The translations under genes were made by a program, and so were the position numbers. A stretch of 64,000 bases of DNA, from contig CAVNZM010000002.1 in the NCBI GenBank assembly GCA_963693365.1, positions 2,604,001-2,668,000 on the forward strand, in the 5' to 3' direction. A model generated the notes under the pieces. That model made no database searches and had not been told where the DNA came from. It worked only from the letters and a program-made list of their open reading frames with translations. This document shows, piece after piece, positions 36,197-58,797 of this stretch. The stretch comes from Amoebidium appalachense (lineage: Eukaryota > Ichthyosporea). Positions within the stretch are counted from its first letter, which is position 1; each line of letters opens with the position of its first letter.

Positions 36197-38150
36197 AGGA
36201 AATTTAGTTTTGAACATTTAGTCGTTAATGAAGAGTTACGATCACACATCCTGGTATCACTGTCTTGGTACCGGATAGATATTCCTCTACGCCGGTGCCA
36301 TCATGATTCATGCATGCTTGGCGCGCAGGCGGCAGGCAGTGCGTGAAAAAAGACTTCACTTTCACTTCGATCTCTTAGCTGTCACGTCAACTTTTTTCCC
36401 CGATTCTTCACCATGGCAGGTATATAAAGGCTTTCGTTTCTTCTTTTTGTGGTGGGAGGGAGTCCCATTCAGGGGAACGTGACTGCAGAGTGTGTGTGGT
36501 GTGGCCTGGTGTACATATTCCTACTGCTGTAAGAGTTTGGGGGCATCTCCCTTTCGCCGAGTTTCTCGCTTGAGAAGTGGTTTCTTCAACGCCTGGTGGT
36601 CCACTGCAACCTATGGTAACTTCTACACGCTGTCTACGCTTCTACGCGATCTATTGGCGGTGCCAGTGGGCTGCTGCAACTTCTTCAGCTACTATCTGCG
36701 CTGCGTGAGTGGAGGGGCGGCTACTTGGTTGTCGGGGAGCTTTCCAAGTGACTGCCAGTCCTTAGCCTCCAGTCGTATGGCAATGACCGGGTTTGCTTGC
36801 ATGCATTCTGTAATTGTGTTTTTCTGTGTGTCCTACCACAACTAGGCCACCTTATCAGAGAGCTAGATGCAGTTTCTCCGGGTTATCTAGGGGCCGGGCC
36901 TGTTTGGATTGTTTTTTAGCTCAGATTTGGTCTGCATTGCTCTTTTAGAGGCTGACTAAGTCTTGCTTGCTGTGCCTCGGTAGGTTTTGAGGGGGGCCTG
37001 TTGGGAAGGAGCATGGCAGTAATGATGTCTTCTTGCGGAGTGTGGTCTGGTCAACATCGATGCATATGACTAGTTGGAGCAAACTAGTTTCACGCCATAC
37101 ACGTACACTCATGGTTTTGCCCGCCAGCCTGGTGTCCTTTGTCAATTGTCGCTTTATTTTTATTTCGTAGCTTTGGCTTTTTCAGTTCTATTGGTGGTTA
37201 TGTAGCCTGTGGCTGCACGTTCAAGTTGCCTTCATCAACAAAAGAAAGTGAAAAAAGTTTCACAAACATGGGCCCGCACACTGGCGTGCCCGTGACGATG
37301 AGCACACTGACGGTGCCCGTGACGATGATCATGATATGTGTCCTGTACTGCTGTTTTTTTTTCGCCCACGGCAATAAAAAAGCATGATATTAGGCGAATG
37401 GTCTATCCTTAAAACGCACCAGTGCGCTCCCTCCCAATCGTAAACACGCGCTGACCCCCCTTTTATCCAATCAGATACAGCCCGCCCCCCTCCCTTGCGG
37501 GTGCCATGTGTCCTGTACTGCTATGGCAGTGGGGACATGCACGCATACGCGCACGCATGCAACGCGAATCGAGTCGAGTGAACTCATAAAGGCCGGGGTT
37601 TGGGTTGGGGGGGTAGATGGCCAGCACGGGCATAAGATAGGAATGATGGCCTCCAAACACTATCCAAACATACGCATTGTGCAGAATCATTTTCGGAGGA
37701 ATTTTGAAAGATATGGTTGTTTCCCCCGCTTCTGTCGTGATGGTGCCATTGGCCAATCATTGCTTCTGAAGAAACCAGAAACAGGTTATTGACGTGATTG
37801 GACGAAATTCAAAAAGGACCGCCAATGGTTAGGCCTCTCTAAACAGAAATGTACAATGTCGTACATTCCGAATTGCCGATGTTCCCCTTGTGCCATATTA
37901 TTCTGACTGTACTTCTGTAGTGAGGTAATGTTGTTATTTGTGGATAGTACAAGTAAAAGCCTTTCTTAGTGTTGTTGGTTCTAAATAATAATTAAATTAA
38001 TTAATGTAGTACTGCTCTTATACTCCCAAATGAAACCCATTTTGCTAATTTGTGTACACTGGCAACTGCATCTGGATTTGTCACAGATAAATAGATCATT
38101 GATGTAAATGTGTTGGAGCATTTCTATTGGCCAGTATAAGCATTCTGGTT
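36197..38150. other. Spacer upstream of the SH2 gene
   Basis: A TATA-like TATATAAAGG at 36420-36429 is followed by a 118-codon frame without ATG (36492-36845, +) rich in Ser, Cys and aromatic residues. I do not recognise it and give it little weight. Short direct repeats of GTGCCCGTGACGATGA lie near 37285-37330, and ATGTGTCCTGTACTGCT occurs near 37336 and 37506. Confidence 0.4.
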
Positions 38151-38154
38151 AGTG

Positions 38155-38163
38155 GTATAAAAG
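38155..38163 (+). promoter_or_regulatory. TATA box of the SH2 gene
   Basis: GGTATAAAAGG lies about 75 bp upstream of the ATG at 38233, which allows a short leader of about 45 nt. The spacing and the intronless gene directly behind it make this the best promoter candidate in the window. Confidence 0.6.
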
Positions 38164-38232
38164 GCCATTGCATGGCAGTCATTTTTTTCAAGATTCTCCT
38201 TTCATGTTTACCAGTTTTCAGTGACCTAGAAA

Positions 38233-39030
38233 ATGGCAGCAGCCGTGTTAGAATCCAAGCCATGCAAGCTAAACCCACTTCAAAGGCTTAGCAGCGGTTT
38301 ATCCGGCCTACCAAGAAGGCTTCTCAGCCCGTCATCTTTAGGAAAGAGCACACGCGAAAGCAGCTCGTCCGAGCTTCCCATCTCCCCGGCAGACAGCCCG
38401 GTATCAGACATGGCTTTCAGTTTTAAAGACAGCACGGGGAGGCCATGTGAGAGACAGGGCAGCTTCGACCAGACATATCGCCAACGCAAGGCACAGTTTG
38501 AGACGCATCTTTTTATGCCCGGTGCAGGATACGGCCATTCAGCCCCAACAAAACTGTCACTGGAGGAGCTCTCCAGCCACCCAGCTGCACTTCTGCTTGA
38601 GGAAGAACTTGAACGGGCACTGATGCCTCACCTTGTAAAGCGCGCAAGCAGCTTGCGCGAGAAGGAACCGAGCACATCTCTTCAACGTGCATGGTACCAC
38701 GGAGAAATCAGCAAAGACGAGGCAACCCGCCTTTTGCGAGCCGACGGTGAAAACGGAGTGTTCATCATTCGCACTTCAGAAACGTGTGTGGGAACATACG
38801 TTCTCTCCGTGCTCGTTCTGGGACACGTCACGCATATTCGCATCCTGCGCCTACCTAACGGTTCCTATCTGTTGACTGGTGCCGAACGGAATTTCCCAAC
38901 TTTAGGTGCTCTAATTGCCAACTATTCGCTTAATGCTTTCACTATGAATGGCGAAGGAAAGGATATGCATATGCGCCTGAAGCGTCCTTGCCGTTATCTT
39001 CCTAAGCCATGTGCTTTTGTTCCTGAATAA
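38233..39030 (+). CDS. SH2-domain protein, 265 aa, intronless
   Basis: A single open frame runs from ATG 38233 to TAA 39028-39030. Residues 1-150 are rich in Ser, Pro and Arg and look disordered, with several SP sites (for example SPADSP). Residues 154-250 form an SH2 domain: it opens WYHGEISKDEA, has the beta-B motif FIIRTS with the phosphotyrosine-binding Arg at R180, then YVLSV and a C-terminal hydrophobic PTLGALIANYS block. Known role of the fold: binding phosphotyrosine in partner proteins. No kinase, SH3 or SOCS box is present, so it would act as an adaptor. It differs from its neighbours in lacking introns and sitting close to a TATA box. An intronless copy could reflect retroposition; this is inference. 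SH2 assignment is strong. Confidence 0.9.
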   Translation: MAAAVLESKPCKLNPLQRLSSGLSGLPRRLLSPSSLGKSTRESSSSELPISPADSPVSDMAFSFKDSTGRPCERQGSFDQTYRQRKAQFETHLFMPGAGYGHSAPTKLSLEELSSHPAALLLEEELERALMPHLVKRASSLREKEPSTSLQRAWYHGEISKDEATRLLRADGENGVFIIRTSETCVGTYVLSVLVLGHVTHIRILRLPNGSYLLTGAERNFPTLGALIANYSLNAFTMNGEGKDMHMRLKRPCRYLPKPCAFVPE

Positions 39031-39566
39031 TCAGTTGTGTGCGTAAAAATTAGGCTTTAAACAATGATAAAAGTGCGTATGTTAAGTGCTTTTAGACCCT
39101 ACTGTACATAGCTGTTCTAGAGAATAGTATTTAGAAGATGGTGTGTGGCTTAGCCATGGCCAGCTGGTTCTGGTAGCCCTACTCCAATTGGACAATAAAC
39201 GTAATTGTAAGCGGAAACTAAACGTAATTGTAAGCGGAAACCACCTTTGCCAGTTCCGGGCCGGGCCACAAGAAAAACAAAGCCCTGACCACAAAGTCAC
39301 ATTGTATGGCTGCACTGCGGGGTTACAGGGCTGACTACGTGCCTACTACATGGCCAAATACCAATCACCACGGGAAACAAGAGCCAAGCATATACCACAA
39401 CAGTTTTGTCTTTCCTCTATGAACCAGCAGACGTATCCCCCCCCACCCCTCCCCCCCCTGTCCTCTCCAACTCAATCTCATTCTCGCTCGATCTCTCACC
39501 TCCTCTGTCTGCTCCTCCTCCCTGAGGCTCCCTCCCCACCTCTCTCCCCCCACCTCCCCCCCCCCC

Positions 39567-39597
<31 letters not shown>

Positions 39598-40185
39598 ACA
39601 CAGCCACCATCCCTCTTTGCTCTAATTCATAATGCCTGGCACAGTGCAGCAAAGCACAAACTCACACCTCCAGATCCAATGCACCCATCATCACGTTCGA
39701 CAGTCCGATCAGTCGTGCAGGCCTATTTTAGGGTTAGTTAGCTGGTTCAAACCGTACGTTTCAAGTAATTGTTTTGTTCACAATTTTATTTCAACCTGCG
39801 CATGCGTTTTCTGGACACGACGTGTTGGCTACAACCAAAGATTACTTTGCTTGTGCATCGTTTCGTTTGTGCTGAACTCGTTGGCTCAATGCACGTTGTA
39901 CCTCGCTATATGTACAGCAAGGCCTCCTATACATAAGAAACACATGAAGTATGTATGTACCAAATTCGTACATAATCATCACAGATAACTTCATGATATT
40001 TGTGTTTGTGCATACATATGTACAATAGGACTGGGGCCGTCTGGCCGTGGACCGGTGCAATTCTATCCAATCATGAGGAGTGGCAAGCATTTGGACCAAA
40101 ACACAAAAACACGCAGAGAGTGAACACACGAGTTGAAGGCGGAAGAACACATTCATAGAGCGTTTTAGCAGTTCTGTCCATAGAA
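39031..40185. other. Spacer between the SH2 gene and the transporter gene
   Basis: It contains C-rich sequence at about 39437-39583, ending in (CA)n, and a 118-codon ATG frame at 39632-39988 with no recognisable domain. The frame is not called because it lacks splice or composition support. Confidence 0.4.
39194..39199 (+). terminator. Polyadenylation signal of the SH2 gene
   Basis: AATAAA about 165 bp after the stop. It overlaps the start of a 23-bp tandem duplication (39196-39218 and 39219-39241). Confidence 0.5.
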
Positions 40186-50214
<10,029 letters not shown>

Positions 50215-53200
50215 ATGACTGTTACGGTTGAGCAAGTGCCCCTGGGCTCACAGGGGTTGGTTGTGTCTAGACAGGGTTTGGGATGCATGGGCATGACCGC
50301 CTTCTACGTCAAGTCAGGAAAGGAGCATGAGGCAGATTCGCTTGCTACCATTGACGAAGCACTGAAGCTCGGAGTGAATTTTCTGGACACGGCGTATATT
50401 TACAGGTTGGTGTGTTAGATATATTGGGTGATGTGCAGAATCCTTGCGTGGGAATCTTGTGGGAGATCCACGGTATGTGCTGTTTCCAACTTCTTCTTAT
50501 ATGAGTTCTATGTGAACGAAGAAAGGGACTTGCTTGGGTGACTGCCCTTTCTTAATTCCTCTTTTTCTCCACCCGTCTCTTTTTTTCCCCCGAATATTCT
50601 TTCTCTTTTTCTTTTCAGTTGCCTTTTCCCTTTGGGCTTTGTCCCAATGGCTGCATCCCCTCTTGCTCTGCTCACAACCAGTCTTCTACTCAACATGGCA
50701 TTTTTCTCTCATTGCAGGTCGCCTCTTGGAGAGAGAAATGAGGAGCTTGTGGGCCGGGCCATCCAAAACCGCAGAGACCAATTCGTGATTGCAACCAAGT
50801 TTGGCATCGAAGTACGTGAGAGTGGCCTTGTGCTCGATTCCAGCTCGGAGAATGTCCGTCGTTCGTGCGAAGATTCACTGCGTGCACTTGGCGTGCAGTG
50901 CATTGATCTGTACTACCAGCACCGCCTGGACCCCAATACTCCCATTGAGGACACTATGCGTGAGCTGAAGAAGCTGGTGGAAGAGGGTGTGTGACCTCCC
51001 TCCCCTCCCCTCCTCCCTCCGCACCCCCTTCCCCTTTTTTTTGTGGGCCTGGCAACCCCCCCCCCCCACCACCACCACCACCACTCACCCACCCACCACC
51101 ACCCCTTGTTGCCTTGCATCTCTATCCCCCCTCCCCCCCCCCCCCCTCCCCTCCTCTCCCTTATCTTTCCCTCGACCGATCGTTTACACGGGTTAAGGGT
51201 ATTGGTTTAGTTTATTGCTTGGGGTAAACCTCTGGTGACGAGGTAGTGTCCAGGTTAAGTAGTTTTCCCTGCTCTTCATTCTCTGTCTCTTGCACTTCCA
51301 CACAGGATTTTGTGTGGGTTTCTTTCAAGAGGCCAGACTTATGAACTGCTTATCCGTTGTGATTTTCTGCTTTGTTTGTGTGCCTGAATATGGCTTACCG
51401 TTGTTTTGGGTTGCGACTCTTATTAACCCTCCTCGTCACTCACCCATTACTGTGCAAACGAATCTTAAATTCGCAACACGGGAGAGATGAATCCTTTTTT
51501 TTTTATGGATCCACCTAGTGATGGGCTCTGCTGATGTCATCACTCTGCGCATGTGTTCTGTTTCGATTCTCTGTTTCTATGTTGCGTAAGCTGCCTTCTA
51601 TGCATTTGCTACCGTGTTTCCCACCTTTTAACACATGTCCCTCCCTATCCCCACCCCCCCCCCCCCCCCCTCCATCCTATTCCCCTAACCGCATGTTTTT
51701 ATTCTTTGTGTATCATCACTTCCTTTGTGCCCCCCCCCTCCCCCCCCCCCCGGTCTCCCTCCCTCTCTCTTGCCTCTTCCTTATTTGCCTCACCTCCCTT
51801 CTACCTCAAACTTGGCTTGGCCCTCATCTTCCTCCCCCCCCCCCCCCTCCCTACTGTTATACGTTGTTCATGTGTACTTCGTACTTTATGACGCATTCAA
51901 ACCCCCCTCGCCCCTTCCCCCTCCCCCGTCCCCTCGTCATACACCCCCAACACAGGCCCTATCCATTGTACCAAATAATCCCCAACGCCATCCATAATCA
52001 CCCATCCCATTCTGAATACAACCCCCGCCTCCACTTCCCCACGACCTTTCTCCTTTGTACTAATTTTGAAGATGACCCCTTTGTCCTCCCCCCCCCCCCC
52101 CCCCCCCCCCCCCCGTTTTCTTTCAACACAGACACACGCGCAACACGTGCTCACACACACTCACTCTCTCCCTCCCACACAATCTCCTTCCCCCCGTCCC
52201 CCCTTTCCCTAAACGCCTGTACTCACACATCCCTCCACCAACCCACAGGAAAGATCAATTATGTTGGCCTCTCCGAAATTTCCGCCGCAAATTTGCGTAG
52301 AGCCCACGCCATCCACCCCGTCACGGCCATTCAAATGGAATGGTCCCTTTGGACTCGCGATATTGAGAAGGAAATTGTTCCTACGGCACGTGAGTTGGGT
52401 GTTTGCATATTCCCCCCTTGGTAGGGGCATGCTTGCTGGGGCATTTAAAAGCAGAGACTCGTTGGCTGAAGAGGACTGGCGTCGCCATGTTCCTAGGTAC
52501 ACATTCAGCCCTCCCTCCCCCCTCCCCCCCCACTCCCCCCCCCCCCCTCCCCTCCCCCGGCCCCCCCCCCCCCCAAAAGAAACCGAACACATGTGCGCGC
52601 ATGCACAAACACACACACCCGTTGCCTCAATATTGTGTCTTTGCGTGGTTCTCGTTGTCTTCTTGCTCTTCTCCGTATGCGTGCCTGCCTAGCACATCCC
52701 TTTTACATCCCCTCCCCCCCCCCCCCCCCCCCCCCCCCCCGGGCGGCGTGTCTTAGTGTATGTTCTAAACTGCACGGGTTTCATGTACCATAGGCCTTTC
52801 TATGGTCATTTGCACAGCACATGTGTCTGTACAGTATACACGTGCACGCACGTGTTCCATCACACACGCACACACACAGAGGGGGGGGGGGAGGGGGGGG
52901 GAGGGGGGGGGGGAGAGAGAGAGAGAGAGAGAGAAGGTAGAGAGAGAGGGAGTCGTCACACGGTGTTCTTGCATGCACAGCCCATGAATACTATTTTCCA
53001 GTACGTTTCTAAGCTGGCACTGCGTTCCCACAGATTCAGCGAAGAGAATTTCGACATCAACAAAAAAGCCGTCGACAAGCTGACTGCCATTGCCGATAGA
53101 CTGGGAGTGACTGTTGGCCAATTGGCTCTAGGGTGGGTGCATAGCCGAGGGAAAGATGTCGTCCCTATTCCGGGAACAAAGAGCCCCCACCGACTGCGCG

Positions 53201-53343
53201 AAAATGTGCAGGCGGTGGCCCTTGCAGATAAACTTTCGCCTGAAATTTGGGCCGAAGTTGAGGCAGCGGTCCCATGGCAGGAAATTCAAGGGGCGAGATA
53301 CCCCGAGGCCATGATGCGGGGTGTGCACGAAGGGCAGTTGTAG
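50215..53343 (+). CDS. Aldo-keto reductase, four exons, with an internal frameshift
   Basis: Exons: 50215-50405, 50718-50986, 52249-52496 and 53034-53343 (TAG at the end). The protein starts [11 protein letters not shown] and has the NAD(P)H-dependent aldo-keto reductase barrel. Catalytic residues D58 and Y63 (DTAYIY), K91 (ATKFG) and H132 (YYQHR) are present, and the cofactor-binding VPIPGTKS motif is near the end. It looks closest to the AKR13-type branch, which reduces aldehydes or pyridoxal. Exon 3 is out of frame internally: after ARELGV the expected AYSPLGRG appears one frame away, and the direct frame reaches TAG at 52423-52425. The exon length leaves a remainder of one, which confirms a shift. 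Compared with the family, two codons and part of a third seem missing there. The cause may be a sequencing error, a null allele or a recent pseudogene. Exons 1, 2 and 4 are intact. Confidence 0.85.
51852..51908 (+). repeat. Intronic repeat shared with the transporter gene, copy 2
   Basis: Matches 42712-42768 over about 50 bp, in the same orientation, and again runs into C-rich DNA. Confidence 0.7.
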
Positions 53344-53545
53344 GTGTCAGTGTTGCCTAAAATCCTAAAAGAACATGATGAAAGCTGCGGTTATGGTTGT
53401 ATGATGTAAATGTAAGTGATGCGTGTGAATTGCGCAAAAGATGATCATGAGCAGTGCCCTGATTAGTAGAAGTTCTGTCGTCTATGGTGAGACGATGTAG
53501 CTAGGAGATCTAAAGGTGTGCCACCAGTTGGTGTGGCCACTAATT

Positions 53546-53551
53546 AATAAA
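53546..53551 (+). terminator. Polyadenylation signal of the reductase gene
   Basis: AATAAA about 200 bp after the stop at 53343. Confidence 0.5.
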
Positions 53552-53602
53552 CACGGCTTACCAAATCATGTACACTGATTCCCATTGGCGTAGCTTGATG
53601 CT

Positions 53603-53644
<42 letters not shown>

Positions 53645-53662
53645 ACCCCACCCCCGGCGCAC

Positions 53663-53722
<60 letters not shown>

Positions 53723-53887
53723 TCACCACTGCAATACCTCAATACCGGTAGGCAGCAAGCCCAAAGGCATAGCTTGAAAACTTCTGCTAGTACTTCGGAA
53801 AGTAATTGCAGCCGGGTGAGATTCTCCTCTTCTTTTCTCCCCCTTAAAACATCAAAGTAGCCAGTGGCATGCATGAAATCATAACAC

Positions 53888-53933
<46 letters not shown>

Positions 53934-54976
53934 CCTCCCCTTGCCCCGCAGGCCCTCATTCCCCGAGATCGGGTGCAGACAAAAACAACCATGGCCAACC
54001 CCCCCCCCCCCCCCCCCCTATTGATGCATCCCCCTCTTTTTTGGCGATACATTGCATTCTCCAGACATCGAAATAGGTCGAAATCCCCGGCACACCCCGC
54101 TCTCATGCACGTGGGTGCGCGCGCACACACACACGGCCATGGGCACGCGTACGCGCACAGGCACACACACGTACCCACTGAACGGTTACCGAGATGGTCA
54201 GTCCCCGGGGCCGTATACCATCTGGCATACACGTACTGCCCGCATTTTCCTTTGCACCTTGCCTCTGAACACAGTTATGCTATTCCTACTTTTTTCTTGT
54301 GTTTTATTATGGTGTTGACGGTTTGTGGTTACGTCTGTCCATGTGTGCAATTAGCCGATATTCAAATGCATTGACAAACCGTTGCTACTGGAGTACAGAC
54401 ACATGTGCATGTCACACAATGCACTACGGTACACCGACATGGGTGACATTCAACCAAGGCCACATTTGTCATGCAATGAATATATATACCGTCTTATCGG
54501 CACCTGGCCACTCATCTCGGCATACTGATCAATACACACGTACATTCGCAATATCTAGAACAGAAACAATACTACATATATAGTATATAACATGTGCCAT
54601 AATGATTGTGGCAAAAGGCAAAAGGCAAAATAGGCGGAGAGTTAGCACAAGACCAAACACGACCCCTACTGGAGCAACATGTCTGCAACACTCCAATACT
54701 AACAACAGGCTAAAACACACCAATAGCGGTGTTTATCATGTTAGGAGGTTTACATACATTCGGTGCCTGAGCAATTTATGTGGCCGTTATTACGAGGAAT
54801 GCCTATTAGGAATGCACGTAAAACTGTTATCGTTGTTCGATTGTTGTATTTTGCTTGTTGTCTTTCGCAAACGAGGGGGGCAAAAATTCAGCCATGCACT
54901 GGCAATAAAAAGCAAAATTTCCTCTACGAGATAATACTACCGCAGAAAGGACCAAAAAAAAGAAAGAAAAAAAAAA

Positions 54977-55012
<36 letters not shown>

Positions 55013-55327
55013 GGTGACACTCACTACAGCGCACTTCAAGTTCTCAAGTTCTTCCAGGCACAGTGTTGCCACGCCAATGCCCACCTCTCACCCTCCTCCC
55101 AACATTCTCCCTGATACACCATAACAACACACGACATATTGTGCCACACACACTGGCGCAAGACGCATTCCTTCGCGTAACAGCACGCATGTGCATGCTG
55201 TGCTGCTCATACATACCGGTGGGGATGTGTATGTGTGTGTGTGTGTCCACGTGTGTACGAGCGAGCATTCCTACTGCCCCCCTTCCCCCACTCCCTCCAT
55301 CCCCATCACTGTCTTGTGTGATCACTT

Positions 55328-55401
<74 letters not shown>

Positions 55402-55680
55402 TGTATCTTCGTGTTCCACGACGTGTGTTTGTGTGTGGAGATATGTGTTCGTGCTTGTGTGTGTGTTGCGACACCTGCTGATGGGTCAAATTGACGAACA
55501 GCCAGCCTTCCTACGAATCCTTCCGACTTGCCGATCTTTCTCAGGGTCCTTCGTGCTCATGTTTTCCTGCAAGTGAACAAAAAAAAACAGGAAATTAAGT
55601 TAAGAAACAAAATCAAATAATCACCTGCTCACTCTTTCCTTGCGCAACTTCCCATCACACAGGCACACATACATAAACAG

Positions 55681-55723
<43 letters not shown>

Positions 55724-56214
55724 CTCTCTCTCTCACTCTCTCTCTCTCTGACGCACGCACACACGCAAGCACGCACGCGCGCACGCATACACGCATGCCG
55801 GCATGCCCGCACCTTGCAGACCAATGGCATACAGACAAGCAAGTGAATAATGAGCAGAAAGATGAATTCGGACGTGCAGTTTTATATTATTCCTCTTTTC
55901 TTCAATGGTGTCAGTGCCAGTACGAGTGCATACACATTTGTACATGACAGTCAAGATCGATGGGAAAGGTATGGCGAAACAAAACCAAATTAGCATCCTC
56001 TAATAAGCACCCACTCACCAAACGATAAACGAGGATTCGAAACACTCAAGGAGTTGCACCATATATCAACGAAGGTCAGAGATTCCCAAAACGAAACCCA
56101 GCAAACGCAAAAACGCATATTAGTGTATGTGGCCAGGCGGGCGACCCCTCTTGTGTATTTGTGTTCGAGCAGTGTAATGCACCGGGGGGAGGGGGAGGGA
56201 GGGGGGGAGGGGGG

Positions 56215-56246
<32 letters not shown>

Positions 56247-56531
56247 TGTCTACGGGTGTCTACAGGTGTGTGCATGTGTGTGTGGGAGCATATGTGCTTC
56301 ACTCTAGAATGCATGTTGTGTGTGGGTGTATGTATGTCTGTGGGTGTGTGTGCCGTGTGTGCCGTGTGTGCCTGCGTAAATATGTGTAAATGTGTGAACA
56401 TGTGTGTTTATGCTATATGTTACATCAAGGGGTATCATGGATGAAGTAAGAAAAACCGAAATGAGCTAGTACATATGTTGCTTTACAAGGCAGAAGGAGG
56501 AAGGAGGGTTATCAAAAGGACGCAAAGACAC

Positions 56532-56585
<54 letters not shown>

Positions 56586-56664
56586 TATGGGATAGGGGGA
56601 CGGGGGGGAGGAGGGGAGGAACAGGTAAAAAGGGCAGAGACGCTGAGGGGGCAGACGCTGGAAG

Positions 56665-56756
56665 AAAAAGACAATGCAAGCAACAATATGCCATAAAGGG
56701 AACCACAACGAAAAAGACAATGCAAGCAACAATATGCCATAAAGGGAACCACAACG
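56665..56756. repeat. Perfect 46-bp tandem duplication
   Basis: Copies 56665-56710 and 56711-56756 are identical and adjacent. The unit begins AAAAAGACAATGCAAGCAAC. Confidence 0.95.
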
Positions 56757-56868
56757 AAGAACAGAAAGGAAGGAACCGGAAGGAGAAGGGCGCATGCATA
56801 TGTCTGCGCATGTGTATGTGTATGTGGGGGGGGGAATGGACTGTTTATGAACATGTGCGTGTGAAAGA

Positions 56869-56900
<32 letters not shown>

Positions 56901-56955
56901 GTGTGGTGGCAGGCGGGTGGGTGGATGGTTTGGGGGGGGAGGGGGAGGGTAGGGG

Positions 56956-57007
<52 letters not shown>

Positions 57008-57471
57008 AAGGGGGGCTTCTGCTACTGTACACCCAACGAGGCACAATTTCACGTGAAAACCGTAATCAAGCATGCAGGCATGCAGGCAGGTACACATGCA
57101 CACAACATGGGCAGTGCAAAACCTGCTGCGAGCAGGCGGGGGGGGAGGAGAGCGAGCGGAGGAGGAGGAGGGGGGTGGGGGGGGGAGAGGGGATGTTGCC
57201 ACACGCTACGGGGGACAGCGATACACAAATGAAAACACGGCACATGGTGGCATGCAAAAAACCCAGCACGTACAAAGTATGACAGCATAAGCAGAGCCTA
57301 AATGCTCAAGAAACGGGTTTGTGGGAGAGGAAGCGGAGAGCAGCGATTCTAGAAGCACTTAGCCAGCACGTGCAGAAAGAGGGTGTGCAGGAACATCCGT
57401 TGCAGGGACACAAGGATGCAAAGGCACACCAGGCACAGAGGCACACACACACACATGCAAACACACACACG

Positions 57472-57520
<49 letters not shown>

Positions 57521-58710
57521 TACCCCACTCCCACCCCACCCGCAGCCCAGTGACACTTTCAAAAAACAAACACACAGACACCCCGGGGCAGTTGGTTACT
57601 TACGTCTTCATGCCAGTTGCAGCCCGCTCCGCATCAACAATAGTGATGGAAGCAGACCATTCACAATACAAACGGCAGATCGAACGTAACGATTCCCGTG
57701 GATGGCATCTTCAGCGGCCACACCCCCGTGAAATCGACCCAGCAATGCTCGTCTCCGGCATTGCAGGACAGCGTCAATGTTCCTATCAAGGCCAAAGTGC
57801 ACACCATGCATGGCCGATGATGCAAGTACATACTTGTCAAGAAGACCAGCAGAAAGATTGGTTGGATGGGTAGGTTCTGTATGGGCCGTGGGAACAAAAA
57901 TAAAGGCAAGAATATCTGTATGCAATACATTTTGTTCGTTGCCGTTTGGGAAAGAAAACTCAACCTGGGCGAGCAGTAATGGAGATCTTTGTTGCCTACA
58001 CGTGGTTTTTTCACTGCAGCCCTTCTGTGAAATGTAGCTTTAGTCAGTCACTGTGGCACCAAAAGCCGATACACGTCAAACGGTAAGCACCTTTTTTGGC
58101 ATGTGCAGTGGTCACTTTGCTTGCTAGAGTAGTGATCTGGTGTGTCTACCTACAGTGACCTCTCTGTTTTGCTGAGTAGTGACAATTTTGCCTGTCCCAT
58201 TCCAAAGACCAGGTTTTCATTTTTTGTGGGCAAGTCCACCGAATTCTTTTAGCCTTAAAACGATAAAAAGCCCGTTACCCCCCCCCCCCCCCCCCCCCTC
58301 CCCCCACCATCGCAACCTCTCCGGAAGGAAAAAATAAAGGCGGGGGGGGGGGGGGGGGGGGGGGGGGAGAGGGGGGGGGGAGAAGGGGGGGGGGGGGGGG
58401 GGGGGGGGGGGAGGGGGGAGGGGCTATGCAGAAGAAAGGAGGGGAGAAACGGAGAGGGGGAAGAAAGAGGGAGGAGGGGGTCAGATATGTGTCTGTCACA
58501 GCCACACTCTTCCCAACACATGATTGTCAACTTCAACCTCTATGCCACCAAACTACACCAACAACATTAAACCCTTCAACTTCTGCCAACACCTCTAACT
58601 GCACCCCTGTACCTCCCACCACTTCTACACCATACCATCTTCCTCTTCGCCCCCCCCCCCCCCCCCCCCCCACACACATTCACCCACCCCTCCCCACCCC
58701 CACCCGTCCC

Positions 58711-58797
<87 letters not shown>

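Noticed and set aside
52381-52430. Short intron explaining the reductase frameshift (GTGAGT donor, TTGGTAG acceptor)
   Set aside because: Removing it would delete the conserved AYSPLGRG motif and still leave the frame wrong.
55025-55090. Possible - strand exon ending at GTGAGT
   Set aside because: An in-frame stop lies just upstream, and no acceptor gives a consistent join with the 55517-55568 piece.
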